Assembly: GCF_018130385.1 (NCBI RefSeq)
Contig: NZ_JAFCLU010000026.1
Coordinates: forward strand, 1-64,000
DNA length: 64,000 nucleotides
Source of the DNA: Bradyrhizobium sp. AUGA SZCCT0283
Lineage (GTDB): Bacteria > Pseudomonadota > Alphaproteobacteria > Rhizobiales > Xanthobacteraceae
Direction of reading: 5' to 3'
Shown: in pieces, positions 27,630 through 36,450 of the stretch
Layout of the letters: the number at the start of each line of letters is the position of its first letter
Position numbering within the stretch: the first letter of the stretch is position 1
The notes under the pieces: model-generated
The model's database searches: none
Told to the model about the DNA's origin: nothing
Seen by the model: only the letters and a program-made list of their open reading frames with translations
Position numbers and translations under genes: made by a program

Positions 27630-28598
27630 ATGTCCGACGGCAACGCTGCCCGTATCGCCCTGCTCGGGATCCCCATCGAGATCGGGGCCTCGCAACTCGG
27701 AACCTTGATGGGACCGGACGCGCTGCGCACCGCGGGCATCGGCCGCATCCTCGATCAGCTCGGCTTTGCCGTCGAGGACCACGGCAACATGGCCAGGCCG
27801 AGCGTTACTTCCGCCGAGGGCCCGCCGCCGGCGAACGCCAAATATTACGACACGATCAAGGGCTGGATCCGCGAGCTCAGCGAGCGTTCCTATTCGCTCG
27901 CGAGTTCCGGAGCGGTTCCGATCTTCATGGGCGGCGATCATTCGCTGTCGATGGGATCGGTGAACGGCGTTGCGCGCTACTGGCAGGAGCAGGGCCGGCC
28001 GCTGTTCGTGCTGTGGCTCGACGCCCATGCCGACTACAACACGCCGCTGACGACGGAAACCGGCAACATGCACGGCATGTCGGCGGCCTTTCTGTGCGGC
28101 GAAGGCGGCCTCGACGGGCTACTCGGCAACCATCTCCGCGCCTCGATCGGCCCTGACCAGCTCGATCTGTTCGGCATCCGCTCGATCGATCCGCTGGAGA
28201 AAAAGCTGGTGTTCGAACGCCGCGTCGCGATCGCCGACATGCGCGCCATCGACGAATTCGGCGTCGGCGTATTGATACGAAAGATCATCGAGCGTGTGCG
28301 GGCGCGGAATGGCGTGCTGCATGTCAGTTTCGATGTCGATTTTCTCGATCCCACCGTCGCGCCCGGCGTCGGCACCACGGTGCCGGGCGGCGCGACCTAT
28401 CGCGAGGCGCATCTCATCATGGAACTGCTGCACGACTCGGATCTGGTGCGGTCGGTCGATATCGTCGAGCTCAACCCGTTTCTCGACGAACGCGGCCGCA
28501 CGGCGCGCGTTGCCGTCGAACTGGTCAGCAGCCTGTTCGGCCTGCAGATCACCGATCGGCGGACGCCCAGCAACGCGATGTTGCCGGGCAAGAGCTAG
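27630..28598 (+). CDS. rocF: Arginase
   Basis: The 322-residue manganese enzyme cleaves arginine to ornithine and urea. All metal-binding motifs of the ureohydrolase family are present: GGDHS (about 110-114), DAHADYN and SFDVDFLDP. The substrate-loop region GNMHGMSAAFLCGEG and the C-terminal VELNPFLDERGRTARVAVEL fit arginase better than agmatinase. The ATG at 27630 follows GGAAGG by 8 bases; sequence further upstream belongs to the repeat. Together with the Lrp-type regulator elsewhere in the window it suggests amino-acid catabolism, but no linkage is shown. Confidence 0.93.
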   Translation: MSDGNAARIALLGIPIEIGASQLGTLMGPDALRTAGIGRILDQLGFAVEDHGNMARPSVTSAEGPPPANAKYYDTIKGWIRELSERSYSLASSGAVPIFMGGDHSLSMGSVNGVARYWQEQGRPLFVLWLDAHADYNTPLTTETGNMHGMSAAFLCGEGGLDGLLGNHLRASIGPDQLDLFGIRSIDPLEKKLVFERRVAIADMRAIDEFGVGVLIRKIIERVRARNGVLHVSFDVDFLDPTVAPGVGTTVPGGATYREAHLIMELLHDSDLVRSVDIVELNPFLDERGRTARVAVELVSSLFGLQITDRRTPSNAMLPGKS

Positions 28599-28641
28599 AT
28601 CGGGACGCGCGGAGATCCGCGAGGTGACGTGAGACCTGGCC

Positions 28642-29544
28642 TTACGAGACGATCGCAGTCTCGGCGCCGGCTCGGGCGCGAACCGGCAACAGCAGATAAT
28701 GCACGCCGTTGCTCTCCGCCTTGGGAAACCGGCCGGCGCGGATATTCACCTGGATGGAGGGGAGCAGCAGCGTCGGCGCAGACAACGTCGCGTCGCGCGC
28801 CTGCCGCATGGCAACGAACGCCGCTTCGGTGACGCCGCCGCGAAGATGGACGTTTTTCTCACGCTCCTCGCGCACCGTGGTCTCCCAGGCATAGTCGTCG
28901 CGGCCGGGCGCCTTGTAGTCGTGGCACATGAACAGCCTCGTTTCGTCGGGCAGCCGCAACAGCCGCTGGATCGAACGATAGAGCTGGTGCGCGTCGCCGC
29001 CCGGGAAATCGGCGCGCGCGGTGCCGTAATCGGGCATGAACAGCGTGTCGCCGACGAACACGGCATCGCCGATCTTGTATGACAGGTCCGCCGGCGTGTG
29101 GCCTGGCGTGTGCAGGATCTCGACGACGAGTTCGCCGATGCCAAATGTCTCGCCGTCGGTGAACAGGCGGTCAAAATCGCTCCCATCCGTCCGCAGGTCT
29201 TGTGCATTGAACACGGGCCGGAAGATCCGCTGCACATCCTTGATGTGCTCGCCGATACCGATGCGCGCGCCGGTTTTCGACTTGATATAGGGCGCCCCCG
29301 ACAAATGATCGGCGTGGGCATGGGTTTCCAGCACCCACTCGATGGTCAGCTTTTCTTCGTTGGCCGCGGCCAGAATGGCTTCGACCGAACGGACGTCGAC
29401 GGTGCCGTCGCGCGGATCGAAATCGAGCACGGGATCGATCACCGCCGCGCGGCGGGTCACCGGATCGGCGACCAGATAGCTGATGGTGTTGGTGGGCTGA
29501 TCGAAGAAGGCCCTGATCTGCGGAGCTGGGCGGGAGGTCGTCAT
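28642..29544 (-). CDS. Metallo-beta-lactamase fold persulfide dioxygenase (Blh/ETHE1-like)
   Basis: The 300-residue protein carries the MBL iron-site motif T-His75-Ala-His77-Ala-Asp79-His80, then TPGHTPADLSY, FVGDTLFMPDYGTARADFPG and FMCHDYKAPG. That combination, especially the D-x-G-x-x-R-x-D-F-x-G segment, is typical of ETHE1/Blh glutathione-persulfide dioxygenases that oxidise sulfane sulfur to sulfite. No rhodanese domain is fused. It is the last gene of the leftward bigR-adaptor-pump-blh operon, 9 bases after the RND gene, and fits the sulfide oxidoreductase encoded across the divergent promoter. Confidence 0.88.
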   Translation of the reverse strand: MTTSRPAPQIRAFFDQPTNTISYLVADPVTRRAAVIDPVLDFDPRDGTVDVRSVEAILAAANEEKLTIEWVLETHAHADHLSGAPYIKSKTGARIGIGEHIKDVQRIFRPVFNAQDLRTDGSDFDRLFTDGETFGIGELVVEILHTPGHTPADLSYKIGDAVFVGDTLFMPDYGTARADFPGGDAHQLYRSIQRLLRLPDETRLFMCHDYKAPGRDDYAWETTVREEREKNVHLRGGVTEAAFVAMRQARDATLSAPTLLLPSIQVNIRAGRFPKAESNGVHYLLLPVRARAGAETAIVS

Positions 29545-29553
29545 GTCGTATCC

Positions 29554-32500
29554 CTATCCATTGGTTTGCTGAGACGGCACCTGATCATCGCGAAGGGCGA
29601 TGTAGATCGCGGGGATCACCAGCACGGTAAGCAAGGTCGACGAGGCGAGCCCAAACAGCAGAGAGATCGCAAGACCCTGAAAGATCGGGTCGGGCAAGAT
29701 CGTGGCGGCGCCGATCATCGCGGCGAGCGCCGTCAGAATGATCGGCTTGAAGCGCACCGCGCCTGCTTCGAGCAGTCGTTCGCGCAGGCTGCTGCCGCCG
29801 GCGCCATGGCGGATGAAGTCCACCAGCAGGATCGAATTGCGCACAATGATGCCGGCGAGCGCGATGAAACCGATCATGGAAGTCGCGGTAAACGGCGCGG
29901 CAAACAACCAGTGCCCGACCAGGATGCCGATCAAGGTCAGCGGGATTGGCGTCAGGATGACCAGCGGCAGCTTGAAACTGCCGAACTGCGCAACGACCAG
30001 AATGTAGATGCCGACGATCGCGATAGCGAATGCCGCACCCATGTCACGGAACGTGACATAGGTGATTTCCCACTCGCCGTCCCACAGCAGGGTCGGCTTC
30101 GTTTCGTCCGCTGGCTGGCCATGAAGGCCCACGGCCGGCTTCGGCAGGTTGCCCCACTGGTGCGCGTCGATCCGGCGAGCGACTTCCAGCATGCCGTAGA
30201 TCGGTGCCTCATAGCTCCCGGCAAGCTCGGCCATCACCATATCGGCAAAGCGGCCGTCACGGCGAAAGATCACCGGGGAGCCGGCTTCCGTCGATGCGCG
30301 CACCACCTCGCCGAGTTCGACCACGGTCTTGGAGCCCGGCAGGACGTTGGCAGGAACCGGCGTTGATGCGAGCGCCTGCGTCCAGGAGAGATCGCTCTTC
30401 GGCAGCCGTACCGTGATGGCGATCGGATTGCGCTCCTCGCCCCGGTGCGAATAGCCGACGGTCAACCCACCGAACAGCATCTCGATCGTGTCGTAGACGT
30501 CCTTCTGTTCGACCCCGAAGAATTCCAGGCGATCCTGGTCGATCGACAGCCGCAGCCGCGGCCGCGGCTGGCCGACCGAATCGTCGACATCGACGATGAA
30601 GGGCACAGAGGCAAATATCTTCTTTGTTTCGTTCATCACCGCGCGGCGGGTCGCTGAATCCGGGCCGTAGATTTCGGCAAGCAGCGTTGCCATGACGGGA
30701 GGACCGGGCGGCACCTCCACCACCTTGATGGACGTTCCCTCCGGCGCGACAAGGGATTTCAATTTCTCGCGCAATTCAAGCGCGATGACGTGGCTGGCGC
30801 GGGAGCGATCGCCGCGGGCGGTGAGATTGACCTGCAGCTCGCCAAGCTCAGGCGCAGCGCGCAGATAATAGTGCCGCACCAGGCCGTTGAAGTTGAACGG
30901 TGCGGCGGTGCCGGCATAGACCTGCACCGACGTCACCTCCGGCAATTGCCGCGCAATGTCGCTTGCGGCCAGCAGCACCCGCTCGGTGTCCTCGAGGCTC
31001 GCACCTTCCGGCAGATCGGCGACGACCGCGATCTCCGACTTGTTGTCGAACGGCAGCAGCTTCACCGTCACGCTCCTGGTATAGAACAGCCCCATCACCA
31101 GCAGCGTCGCGACGCCGACGGAAATCAGGAACGTCCAGGACGAGCGGCGCGTACGAATGACCGGCGCGGCAACCTTCCGATAGAGCCGGCCGAGCCAGCC
31201 TTCGCCATGCGCCGCCTCGTGTTGCGGCGCATCGCCCTCGCGATGCAACTTCAGCATCAGCCATGGAGCGATCACCATCGCGACGAAGAACGAGAACAGC
31301 ATGGCCGCGGACGCGTTCGCCGGAATCGGCGCCATGTAGGGCCCCATCAGGCCGGATACGAACAGCATCGGCAGCAATGCAGCGACGACGGTCAGTGTCG
31401 CCAGAATCGTCGGATTGCCGACCTCGGCGACAGCCTCGATCGCGGCCTGCAGCCGCGGGCGGCCATCCCGCATCGCCCAGTGCCGCGCGATGTTCTCCAC
31501 CACCACGATCGCATCGTCGACCAGAATGCCGATCGAGAAGATCAACGCGAACAGGCTGACGCGGTTGATGGTGTAGCCCATGAGGTTGGCGGCAAACAGC
31601 GTCAGCAGGATCGTGGTCGGAATCACCACCAGTGTCACCACGGCTTCGCGCCAGCCGATCGCGAACGCGATCAGAACCACGATGGAGACGGTGGCGAGGC
31701 CGAGATGGAACAGGAGCTCGTTGGCCTTCTCGTTGGCGGTCTCGCCATAGTCGCGCGTGACGATTGCGGCGACATCCGCCGGGATCAGCCGACCCTCGAG
31801 CGCCGCGATCCGCGTGCGCAATTCATGCGCCACGACGACCGCGTTTGCGCCGGCGCGTTTGGCAATCGCGACGCTGATGGCAGGCGCCGTTGTCCATGTG
31901 CCCTTCTCGTGCTCCGACACGTTCCAGACCCGGTGCTCGGCCGGCGACGGTCCAAGGACGACCTTGGCGACATCGCGCACGTATACCGGTCGATTGTCGC
32001 GGGTTGTCACCAGCAGCAATCCGATGTCAGGTACGCCAGACAGCGTCTGCCCCGCGGCGACATTGCGCGTCTGTCCGGCGTCGCGGACCCGGCCGGCCTG
32101 GAACGAACGGTTGGCATCGCGCACCTTGGCCAGCAACTGCTGCAGCGTGACGCCGTAGAGCGAAAGCTTTTCGGGATCGGGCTCGACGCGGATCTGCTGG
32201 GCGTCGCCACCCGCGATGTAGGTCAAGCCGACATTGTCGACCTTGTTCAGCTCGGAGCGCAGTTTCTCAGCGAGTTCGTAGAGATCCTTCTCCGAGTAGC
32301 GCTCGGCAGCCACCGGTTTCGGCGACAGCGTCACCACCATGATCGCGACATCGTTGATGCCGCGCCCGACGATCAGCGGCTCCGGGATACCGACGGGGAT
32401 TCGATCGATATTGGCGCGGATCTTCTCGTGGACGCGCAGGATGGCTTCATCGGCCTTGGTACCGACGAGAAAGCGCGCCGTCACCATGACGCGGTCGTCC

Positions 32501-32769
32501 TGGGTCTGGCTGTAGGTATGCTCGACGCCGTCGATCGCCTTGACGACCGTCTCCAGCGGCTTGGTCACCAGTTCGACCGCGTCCGGCGCCTTCAGACCGT
32601 CGGCGCGCACGGTGATGTCGACCATCGGCACGCTGATCTGCGGCTCTTCCTCGCGCGGAATGGTTATCAGCGCGACGAGCCCCGCCGCGAGCGCTGCCAG
32701 CAGAAACAGCGGCGTCAGTGGCGAGCGGATCGTCGCCTTGGTCAGCCGACCGGAGAGTCCGAGGCTCAC
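29554..32769 (-). CDS. RND-family efflux pump inner-membrane subunit
   Basis: The 1071-residue protein is an AcrB/MexF-type resistance-nodulation-division transporter. TM1 (SPLTPLFLLAALAAGLVALIT) and the conserved PREEEPQISVPMVDI follow the N-terminus. Two large periplasmic loops separate 12 transmembrane helices. The central helices include SIGILVDDAIVVVENIARHW with the proton-relay acidic pair, and TM11-12 contain FIALAGIIVRNSILLVDFI. It would trade protons for a substrate together with the adaptor whose gene overlaps it by 4 bases (ATGA). No outer-membrane TolC-like partner is in the window. The substrate is unknown; position between a persulfide-responsive repressor and a persulfide dioxygenase suggests a sulfur compound or a toxic by-product. 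Confidence 0.9.
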   Translation of the reverse strand: MSLGLSGRLTKATIRSPLTPLFLLAALAAGLVALITIPREEEPQISVPMVDITVRADGLKAPDAVELVTKPLETVVKAIDGVEHTYSQTQDDRVMVTARFLVGTKADEAILRVHEKIRANIDRIPVGIPEPLIVGRGINDVAIMVVTLSPKPVAAERYSEKDLYELAEKLRSELNKVDNVGLTYIAGGDAQQIRVEPDPEKLSLYGVTLQQLLAKVRDANRSFQAGRVRDAGQTRNVAAGQTLSGVPDIGLLLVTTRDNRPVYVRDVAKVVLGPSPAEHRVWNVSEHEKGTWTTAPAISVAIAKRAGANAVVVAHELRTRIAALEGRLIPADVAAIVTRDYGETANEKANELLFHLGLATVSIVVLIAFAIGWREAVVTLVVIPTTILLTLFAANLMGYTINRVSLFALIFSIGILVDDAIVVVENIARHWAMRDGRPRLQAAIEAVAEVGNPTILATLTVVAALLPMLFVSGLMGPYMAPIPANASAAMLFSFFVAMVIAPWLMLKLHREGDAPQHEAAHGEGWLGRLYRKVAAPVIRTRRSSWTFLISVGVATLLVMGLFYTRSVTVKLLPFDNKSEIAVVADLPEGASLEDTERVLLAASDIARQLPEVTSVQVYAGTAAPFNFNGLVRHYYLRAAPELGELQVNLTARGDRSRASHVIALELREKLKSLVAPEGTSIKVVEVPPGPPVMATLLAEIYGPDSATRRAVMNETKKIFASVPFIVDVDDSVGQPRPRLRLSIDQDRLEFFGVEQKDVYDTIEMLFGGLTVGYSHRGEERNPIAITVRLPKSDLSWTQALASTPVPANVLPGSKTVVELGEVVRASTEAGSPVIFRRDGRFADMVMAELAGSYEAPIYGMLEVARRIDAHQWGNLPKPAVGLHGQPADETKPTLLWDGEWEITYVTFRDMGAAFAIAIVGIYILVVAQFGSFKLPLVILTPIPLTLIGILVGHWLFAAPFTATSMIGFIALAGIIVRNSILLVDFIRHGAGGSSLRERLLEAGAVRFKPIILTALAAMIGAATILPDPIFQGLAISLLFGLASSTLLTVLVIPAIYIALRDDQVPSQQTNG

Positions 32770-33788
32770 GGCCGCACCAACCGATCAGATGCGCGCAATC
32801 CGGACAGTATCTCGACCCCGTCTGGCATGTCCTGGTTCGGCGCGGGCCGGCCGCGCTGTACCGGAACGTCGGTTTCGACGTTGGCGCCGTTGCGGATCCT
32901 GACATAGTCGATACCGAAGCGGGTTGTGATGAAACGCGCCGGTATGACGAAGGCGGCGCGGTCGCCGGCTGCGATCCAGACCCTGATGCGCTCATTGACG
33001 AAGTAGTCGCCGAGCCCCTCGACGGTGGCGTCGGCAACAACCCGCCCGTCCTCGATCTGCGGATAGACCAGGCTGATCTTGCCGAAACGCGGCGCGGCCG
33101 TTCCCAGATCGTCCCCGTCGATGCGGACTGGATCGCCTGCCTTCAACAGACGGGCATGCCGTTCCGGCACCCTGAGGCGCATGACGAAATTCTGCTCGGC
33201 AATCAGGGCGACGGGATCACCGGGCAACACAACTGTGCCGGCGGTCAGCGGAACCTTCAGCACGCGGCCGGCGGCCGGCGCCAGCACGTTGCCCTCGGTG
33301 AGCTGTTGCTGGATCACCGAGCGCTCCGCGGTGCGCGCCCGCATCGCATTGGTGGCGACATTGGACGCGGTGCGCGCCTCGTCCAGCCGTGTCTTTGGAG
33401 CGATTCCCTTCTGGAACAAATCTTCAGCCCGTGCCAGATCGGTTTGCGTCTGAGCGACCTGAGCTTCAAGTCCGGCGATCTGCGCGTCGAGCGACTTCAT
33501 CTGCAGCGCGAGCTTGTCATCACCGACGGTGGCAATGACCTGGCCGAGGTCGACATGGTCACCCTCCTTGACCGTGATAGCGGCAACGGTGCCGCCAATC
33601 CGGCTGCGGCCCGGGACAACGCGCCGGCTTTCGACCGTCGCAAACACCGCTTTCTGGTCGGGTACCGCGGACGAGGCCACGACGAAGGCCTCTTCTGCGG
33701 CGCCCGATAGCGTCCCGCCGAAAACGAAAGCCACGCACAGGAGCGCGCCCATCGCCGGCAACGATGTCTTTCTACGCTGGAAGAACAT
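32766..33788 (-). CDS. RND efflux periplasmic adaptor (HlyD/AcrA type)
   Basis: The 340-residue membrane-fusion protein has a signal peptide (MGALLCVAFVFGGTLSGAA, about 13-31), a lipoyl/barrel-sandwich half motif SRIGGTVAAITVKEGDHVD, a helical hairpin (QMKSLDAQIAGLEAQVAQTQ onwards to about residue 165), the second lipoyl half APAAGRVLKVPLTAG, and beta-barrel and membrane-proximal domains (MRLRVPERHARLLKAGDPV; AAFVIPARFITTRFG). It would link the inner-membrane pump to an outer-membrane channel. The stop overlaps the pump start by 4 bases. It lies 63 bases downstream of the ArsR-type regulator in the same operon. Confidence 0.9.
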   Translation of the reverse strand: MFFQRRKTSLPAMGALLCVAFVFGGTLSGAAEEAFVVASSAVPDQKAVFATVESRRVVPGRSRIGGTVAAITVKEGDHVDLGQVIATVGDDKLALQMKSLDAQIAGLEAQVAQTQTDLARAEDLFQKGIAPKTRLDEARTASNVATNAMRARTAERSVIQQQLTEGNVLAPAAGRVLKVPLTAGTVVLPGDPVALIAEQNFVMRLRVPERHARLLKAGDPVRIDGDDLGTAAPRFGKISLVYPQIEDGRVVADATVEGLGDYFVNERIRVWIAAGDRAAFVIPARFITTRFGIDYVRIRNGANVETDVPVQRGRPAPNQDMPDGVEILSGLRASDRLVRP

Positions 33789-33851
33789 GAAACTGCTGCT
33801 CCGAACTGTATTTCAATCATTAGGATCGCGAATGCCCGCCGCCGTTGTCGA

Positions 33852-34205
33852 TCAATCCTTGCGGCTGCGGACTGCGGCAGACTTTTTCGGCCAACAGACC
33901 ACGCTCGGCGCGCAGAACGAGCGATAGAGCACTTCGACCAGATCGCGCGCCGGCGCACTGCTGATCGAATACCAGATGGTCTGACCATCCCTGCGTGAAC
34001 CGACCAGATCATCGCGGCGAAGGATTGCGAGATGCTGCGACACGGTAGAGTCCCTGATGCCGAGGAACGCGGCGAGTTCGCCGACGGAGCGCTCGCCGTC
34101 GATCAATTGGCACAGGATCAACAGCCGGTGGCGGTTCGCCAAGGCCTTGAGCAGCTCGCTGGCGGCATCGGCGGCAGACTGCATTTGCTCGGTATCTATT
34201 TTCAT
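33852..34205 (-). CDS. bigR: BigR/SqrR-like ArsR-family repressor (persulfide sensor)
   Basis: The 117-residue winged-helix regulator has the ArsR core LLKALANRHRLLILCQLIDG and recognition region RDSTVSQHLAILRRDDLVGSR. Two cysteines, Cys32 (LILCQL) and Cys98 (SFCAP), are 66 residues apart, exactly the spacing of the sensing pair Cys42/Cys108 of BigR and Cys41/Cys107 of SqrR, which form a tetrasulfide bridge when persulfide accumulates and then release DNA. A third cysteine (SVVCWP) is extra. It has neither the metal-binding ELCVCDL motif nor other arsenic-site cysteines. The ATG at 34205 was chosen over an upstream frame that would run into the operator. It heads a four-gene operon and faces the sqr operon. 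Confidence 0.85.
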   Translation of the reverse strand: MKIDTEQMQSAADAASELLKALANRHRLLILCQLIDGERSVGELAAFLGIRDSTVSQHLAILRRDDLVGSRRDGQTIWYSISSAPARDLVEVLYRSFCAPSVVCWPKKSAAVRSRKD

Positions 34206-34207
34206 AC

Positions 34208-34223
34208 TTGCGTATATACGCAA
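34208..34223. promoter_or_regulatory. Perfect palindromic operator, likely bound by the ArsR-type repressor
   Basis: TTGCGTATATACGCAA is a perfect 16-base palindrome two bases upstream of the repressor start codon. AT-rich sequence follows (AATATCGAATATATAG, 34222-34237), which contains a second imperfect dyad ATATCGAATAT. The site is placed to block the repressor's own operon and the divergent sqr operon, whose start codon is about 100 bases away. Confidence 0.7.
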
Positions 34224-34325
34224 TATCGAATATATAGTCAACCACGAAGCGGCCCGCTGGCCGCCTATTCCACAACAACAGGGCGCTGATCGCAGTCAAG
34301 CAATCAACCAAACGGAGGAAGTGTC

Positions 34326-35603
34326 ATGGCGGAACTCGTCGTACTCGGTGCAGGCCTCAGCGGAACATTGATGGCTTATGAACTCGTGCCGAAGCTGAGA
34401 AAGGGCCAGGACCGGATCACCGTGATCGGCCAGGGATCGCGATACCACTTCGTGCCTTCCAACCCGTGGGTTGCGATCGGCTGGCGCGAAAAGCAGGACA
34501 TCGAAGTCGATCTTGAAGACGTGATGCGGCGCAAGGGCATCCGGTACTTCCCTCAGGGCGCGCGCCGCGTCTTCCCGAACGAGAACCGGATCGAACTCGA
34601 AGACGGCAACTCGGTCGCTTACGATTATCTCGTCGTCGCTACCGGGCCGGACCTCGCCTTCGATGAAATCCCCGGACTTGGCCCGAACGGACAAACCCAA
34701 TCGATTTGCCATGTCGATCACGCGACCAAGGCAAAGGAGGCATTCGAGCAATTTGCACAGTCGCCGGGACCAATCGTGGTCGGCGCGGTCCAGGGCGCAT
34801 CATGCTTCGGCCCGGCCTACGAATTCGCCTTTATCCTGGATACCGAGTTGCGAAAGCGCGGCCTGCGCGACCGCGTACCGATGACCTTCGTCACGTCCGA
34901 GCCCTATATCGGTCATCTCGGCCTCGATGGCGTCGGCGATACCAAGGGTCTGCTCGAAAGCGAAATGCGTGATCGCCACATCAAGTGGATTACCAACGCG
35001 CGCGTAACCTCGGTCGAACCCGGCAAGATGTCGGTCGAGGAAGTATCGGAGGGCGGCGGCGTGGCCAAAACCCATGAACTTCCCTTCGGCTATTCGATGA
35101 TGCTGCCGGCGTTCCGCGGCGTGGCCGCTGTCCGCGGCATCGAAGGCCTGACCAATCCACGTGGCTTCATCGTCATCGACAAGAAGCAGCGCAATCCGGC
35201 ATTCCCAAACATCTTTGGCGTCGGTGTCGGCGTCGCGATTGCGCCGGTTGCGGCCACACCGGTCCCGACCGGCGTGCCAAAGACCGGCTTCATGATCGAG
35301 TCGATGGTGACGGCGACCGCGATCAACATCGCCGACCTGCTGCAGGGCACCGAGCCAAAAGCCGAGGCAACCTGGAACGCCGTATGCCTCGCCGATTTCG
35401 GCGACAGCGGCGTCGCCTTTATTGCCCAACCGGAGATTCCGCCGCGGAACGTCAACTGGTCCGCGAAGGGACGCTGGGTCCATTACGCGAAAGTTGCGTT
35501 CGAAAAGTTCTTCCTGCGCAAGATCAGGCTCGGTGACAGCGAACCATTCTACGAGCGGTTCGTGCTCGAACAACTCGGGATCCGGAAGATCAAGGCCGGC
35601 TAG
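34326..35603 (+). CDS. sqr: Sulfide:quinone oxidoreductase-like flavoprotein
   Basis: The 425-residue FAD enzyme has the N-terminal Rossmann motif VVLGAGLSGTLMAYEL (5-20), the DYLVVATGPDLAF flavin-contact segment (100-112), and three cysteines at positions 128 (QSICHVD), 160 (GASCFGP) and 354 (NAVCLAD). These coincide with the three catalytic cysteines of sulfide:quinone oxidoreductases (128/160/356 in the well-studied enzyme). The C-terminal KVAFEKFFLRKIR segment is amphipathic and may seat it on the inner membrane. It would oxidise sulfide to polysulfide or persulfide and reduce quinone. GGAGGAA precedes the ATG by 7 bases. First gene of the rightward operon; flavocytochrome-c-like function is a less likely alternative. 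Confidence 0.82.
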   Translation: MAELVVLGAGLSGTLMAYELVPKLRKGQDRITVIGQGSRYHFVPSNPWVAIGWREKQDIEVDLEDVMRRKGIRYFPQGARRVFPNENRIELEDGNSVAYDYLVVATGPDLAFDEIPGLGPNGQTQSICHVDHATKAKEAFEQFAQSPGPIVVGAVQGASCFGPAYEFAFILDTELRKRGLRDRVPMTFVTSEPYIGHLGLDGVGDTKGLLESEMRDRHIKWITNARVTSVEPGKMSVEEVSEGGGVAKTHELPFGYSMMLPAFRGVAAVRGIEGLTNPRGFIVIDKKQRNPAFPNIFGVGVGVAIAPVAATPVPTGVPKTGFMIESMVTATAINIADLLQGTEPKAEATWNAVCLADFGDSGVAFIAQPEIPPRNVNWSAKGRWVHYAKVAFEKFFLRKIRLGDSEPFYERFVLEQLGIRKIKAG

Positions 35604-35624
35604 AGCCGGCAAGAGTGAGGCGTC

Positions 35625-36071
35625 ATGAGTTCAACGCGCAACATCGTCTGTCCGCATTGTAGTGCGGTCAATCGCGTTCCGGTGAGCAAGCCGGCGACTG
35701 AAGCCCGCTGCGGCGCCTGTCACAAGGAGCTGTTCGAAGGCCATCCAGTCGCCGTCGACGGGGCCCGCTTCGACAAGCATCGCCGCGCCAATGACATCGC
35801 GGTTCTGGTCGATGTCTGGGCCGCGTGGTGCGGCCCATGCCGCGCCATGGCGCCGATGTTCGAGCGGGCTGCTTCAGAACTCGAACCCGAGGTCCGGCTG
35901 CTCAAGCTCAATGCCGATGAGGAGCAGCGCACCAGCGCAGAGCTGGGTGTGTCCGGCATTCCGGCGCTGCTGCTGTTTCGTGGCGGCAAGCTGGTGGCGA
36001 GGACGGCCGGCGCGATGGACACCGGAAAGATCGTCGCATGGACTCGCGGTCAGCTCGCCGGGGCGGGCTGA
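35625..36071 (+). CDS. trxC: Thioredoxin 2 (zinc-ribbon thioredoxin)
   Basis: The 148-residue protein has an N-terminal zinc ribbon (Cys9-Pro-His-Cys12 and Cys29-Gly-Ala-Cys32) and a thioredoxin domain with the active site Trp68-Cys69-Gly-Pro-Cys72 and the cis-proline loop GVSGIPALLLFRGG. This is the TrxC layout. It would reduce disulfides or persulfides in the cytoplasm. The ATG lies 22 bases after the sqr stop codon with GAGG upstream, so it belongs to the sulfide operon, where it could take sulfane sulfur from the persulfide product. Confidence 0.92.
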   Translation: MSSTRNIVCPHCSAVNRVPVSKPATEARCGACHKELFEGHPVAVDGARFDKHRRANDIAVLVDVWAAWCGPCRAMAPMFERAASELEPEVRLLKLNADEEQRTSAELGVSGIPALLLFRGGKLVARTAGAMDTGKIVAWTRGQLAGAG

Positions 36072-36118
36072 GGTTATCAAGGAACTATCAAGCACAACCT
36101 CAACAATGGAGAAGTGAA

Positions 36119-36322
36119 ATGAATGTCGATCGTGCTGTACTGGCTTTCGCAGGAGTCATGATACTGGCCAGCGTCCTGCTTGCCCTCTACGTCAGCCCCT
36201 ATTGGCTGGCGCTGACAGCCTTTGTCGGCCTGAACATGCTACAGGCATCGATCACCGGATTTTGCCCGGCAGCGATGATCTTCAGCAAGCTCGGATTGAA
36301 GTCCGGCTGCGCGTTTTCCTGA
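36119..36322 (+). CDS. DUF2892-type inner-membrane protein
   Basis: The 67-residue protein consists of two hydrophobic helices (LAFAGVMILASVLLALYVS and YWLALTAFVGLNMLQASIT) and a short tail with GFCPAAMIFSKLGLKSGC. Two cysteines in that tail are typical of the DUF2892 family, which often accompanies rhodanese or persulfide-handling genes. The tail cysteines may carry sulfane sulfur. GGAG lies 7 bases before the ATG. Last gene of the sqr-trxC operon, followed by a strong terminator. Confidence 0.85.
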   Translation: MNVDRAVLAFAGVMILASVLLALYVSPYWLALTAFVGLNMLQASITGFCPAAMIFSKLGLKSGCAFS

Positions 36323-36384
36323 TCGCGCGGTGTCTGACGCCCGGTCTCGACGGGGCGTCCAAACCAGCCGGGCAAGCAAAAAAA

Positions 36385-36408
36385 GGGCGGCTCAATGAGC
36401 CGCCCTTT
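36385..36408. terminator. Bidirectional Rho-independent terminator
   Basis: GGGCGGCTC-AAT-GAGCCGCCC is a perfect 9-base-pair stem with a 3-base loop, followed by TTT on the plus strand and preceded by a seven-A run that gives a T-run on the minus strand. It ends the sulfide operon and, from the other side, the leftward anti-sigma gene. Confidence 0.9.
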
Positions 36409-36450
36409 CGACCGCCATCAACCTCTCCAGGCCGGCAGACCCGCCACGCG

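Noticed and set aside
30790..32907. A 705-codon open reading frame on the plus strand opposite the RND pump gene
   Set aside because: It is antisense to a conserved transporter, with His/Arg/Asp-rich, domain-free sequence, the expected result of GC-rich codon use.
33852..34205. Arsenic or metal-responsive ArsR repressor
   Set aside because: The metal-site cysteine motif ELCVCDL is missing, while the two cysteines match the persulfide-sensing pair of BigR/SqrR and the neighbours are sulfide genes.
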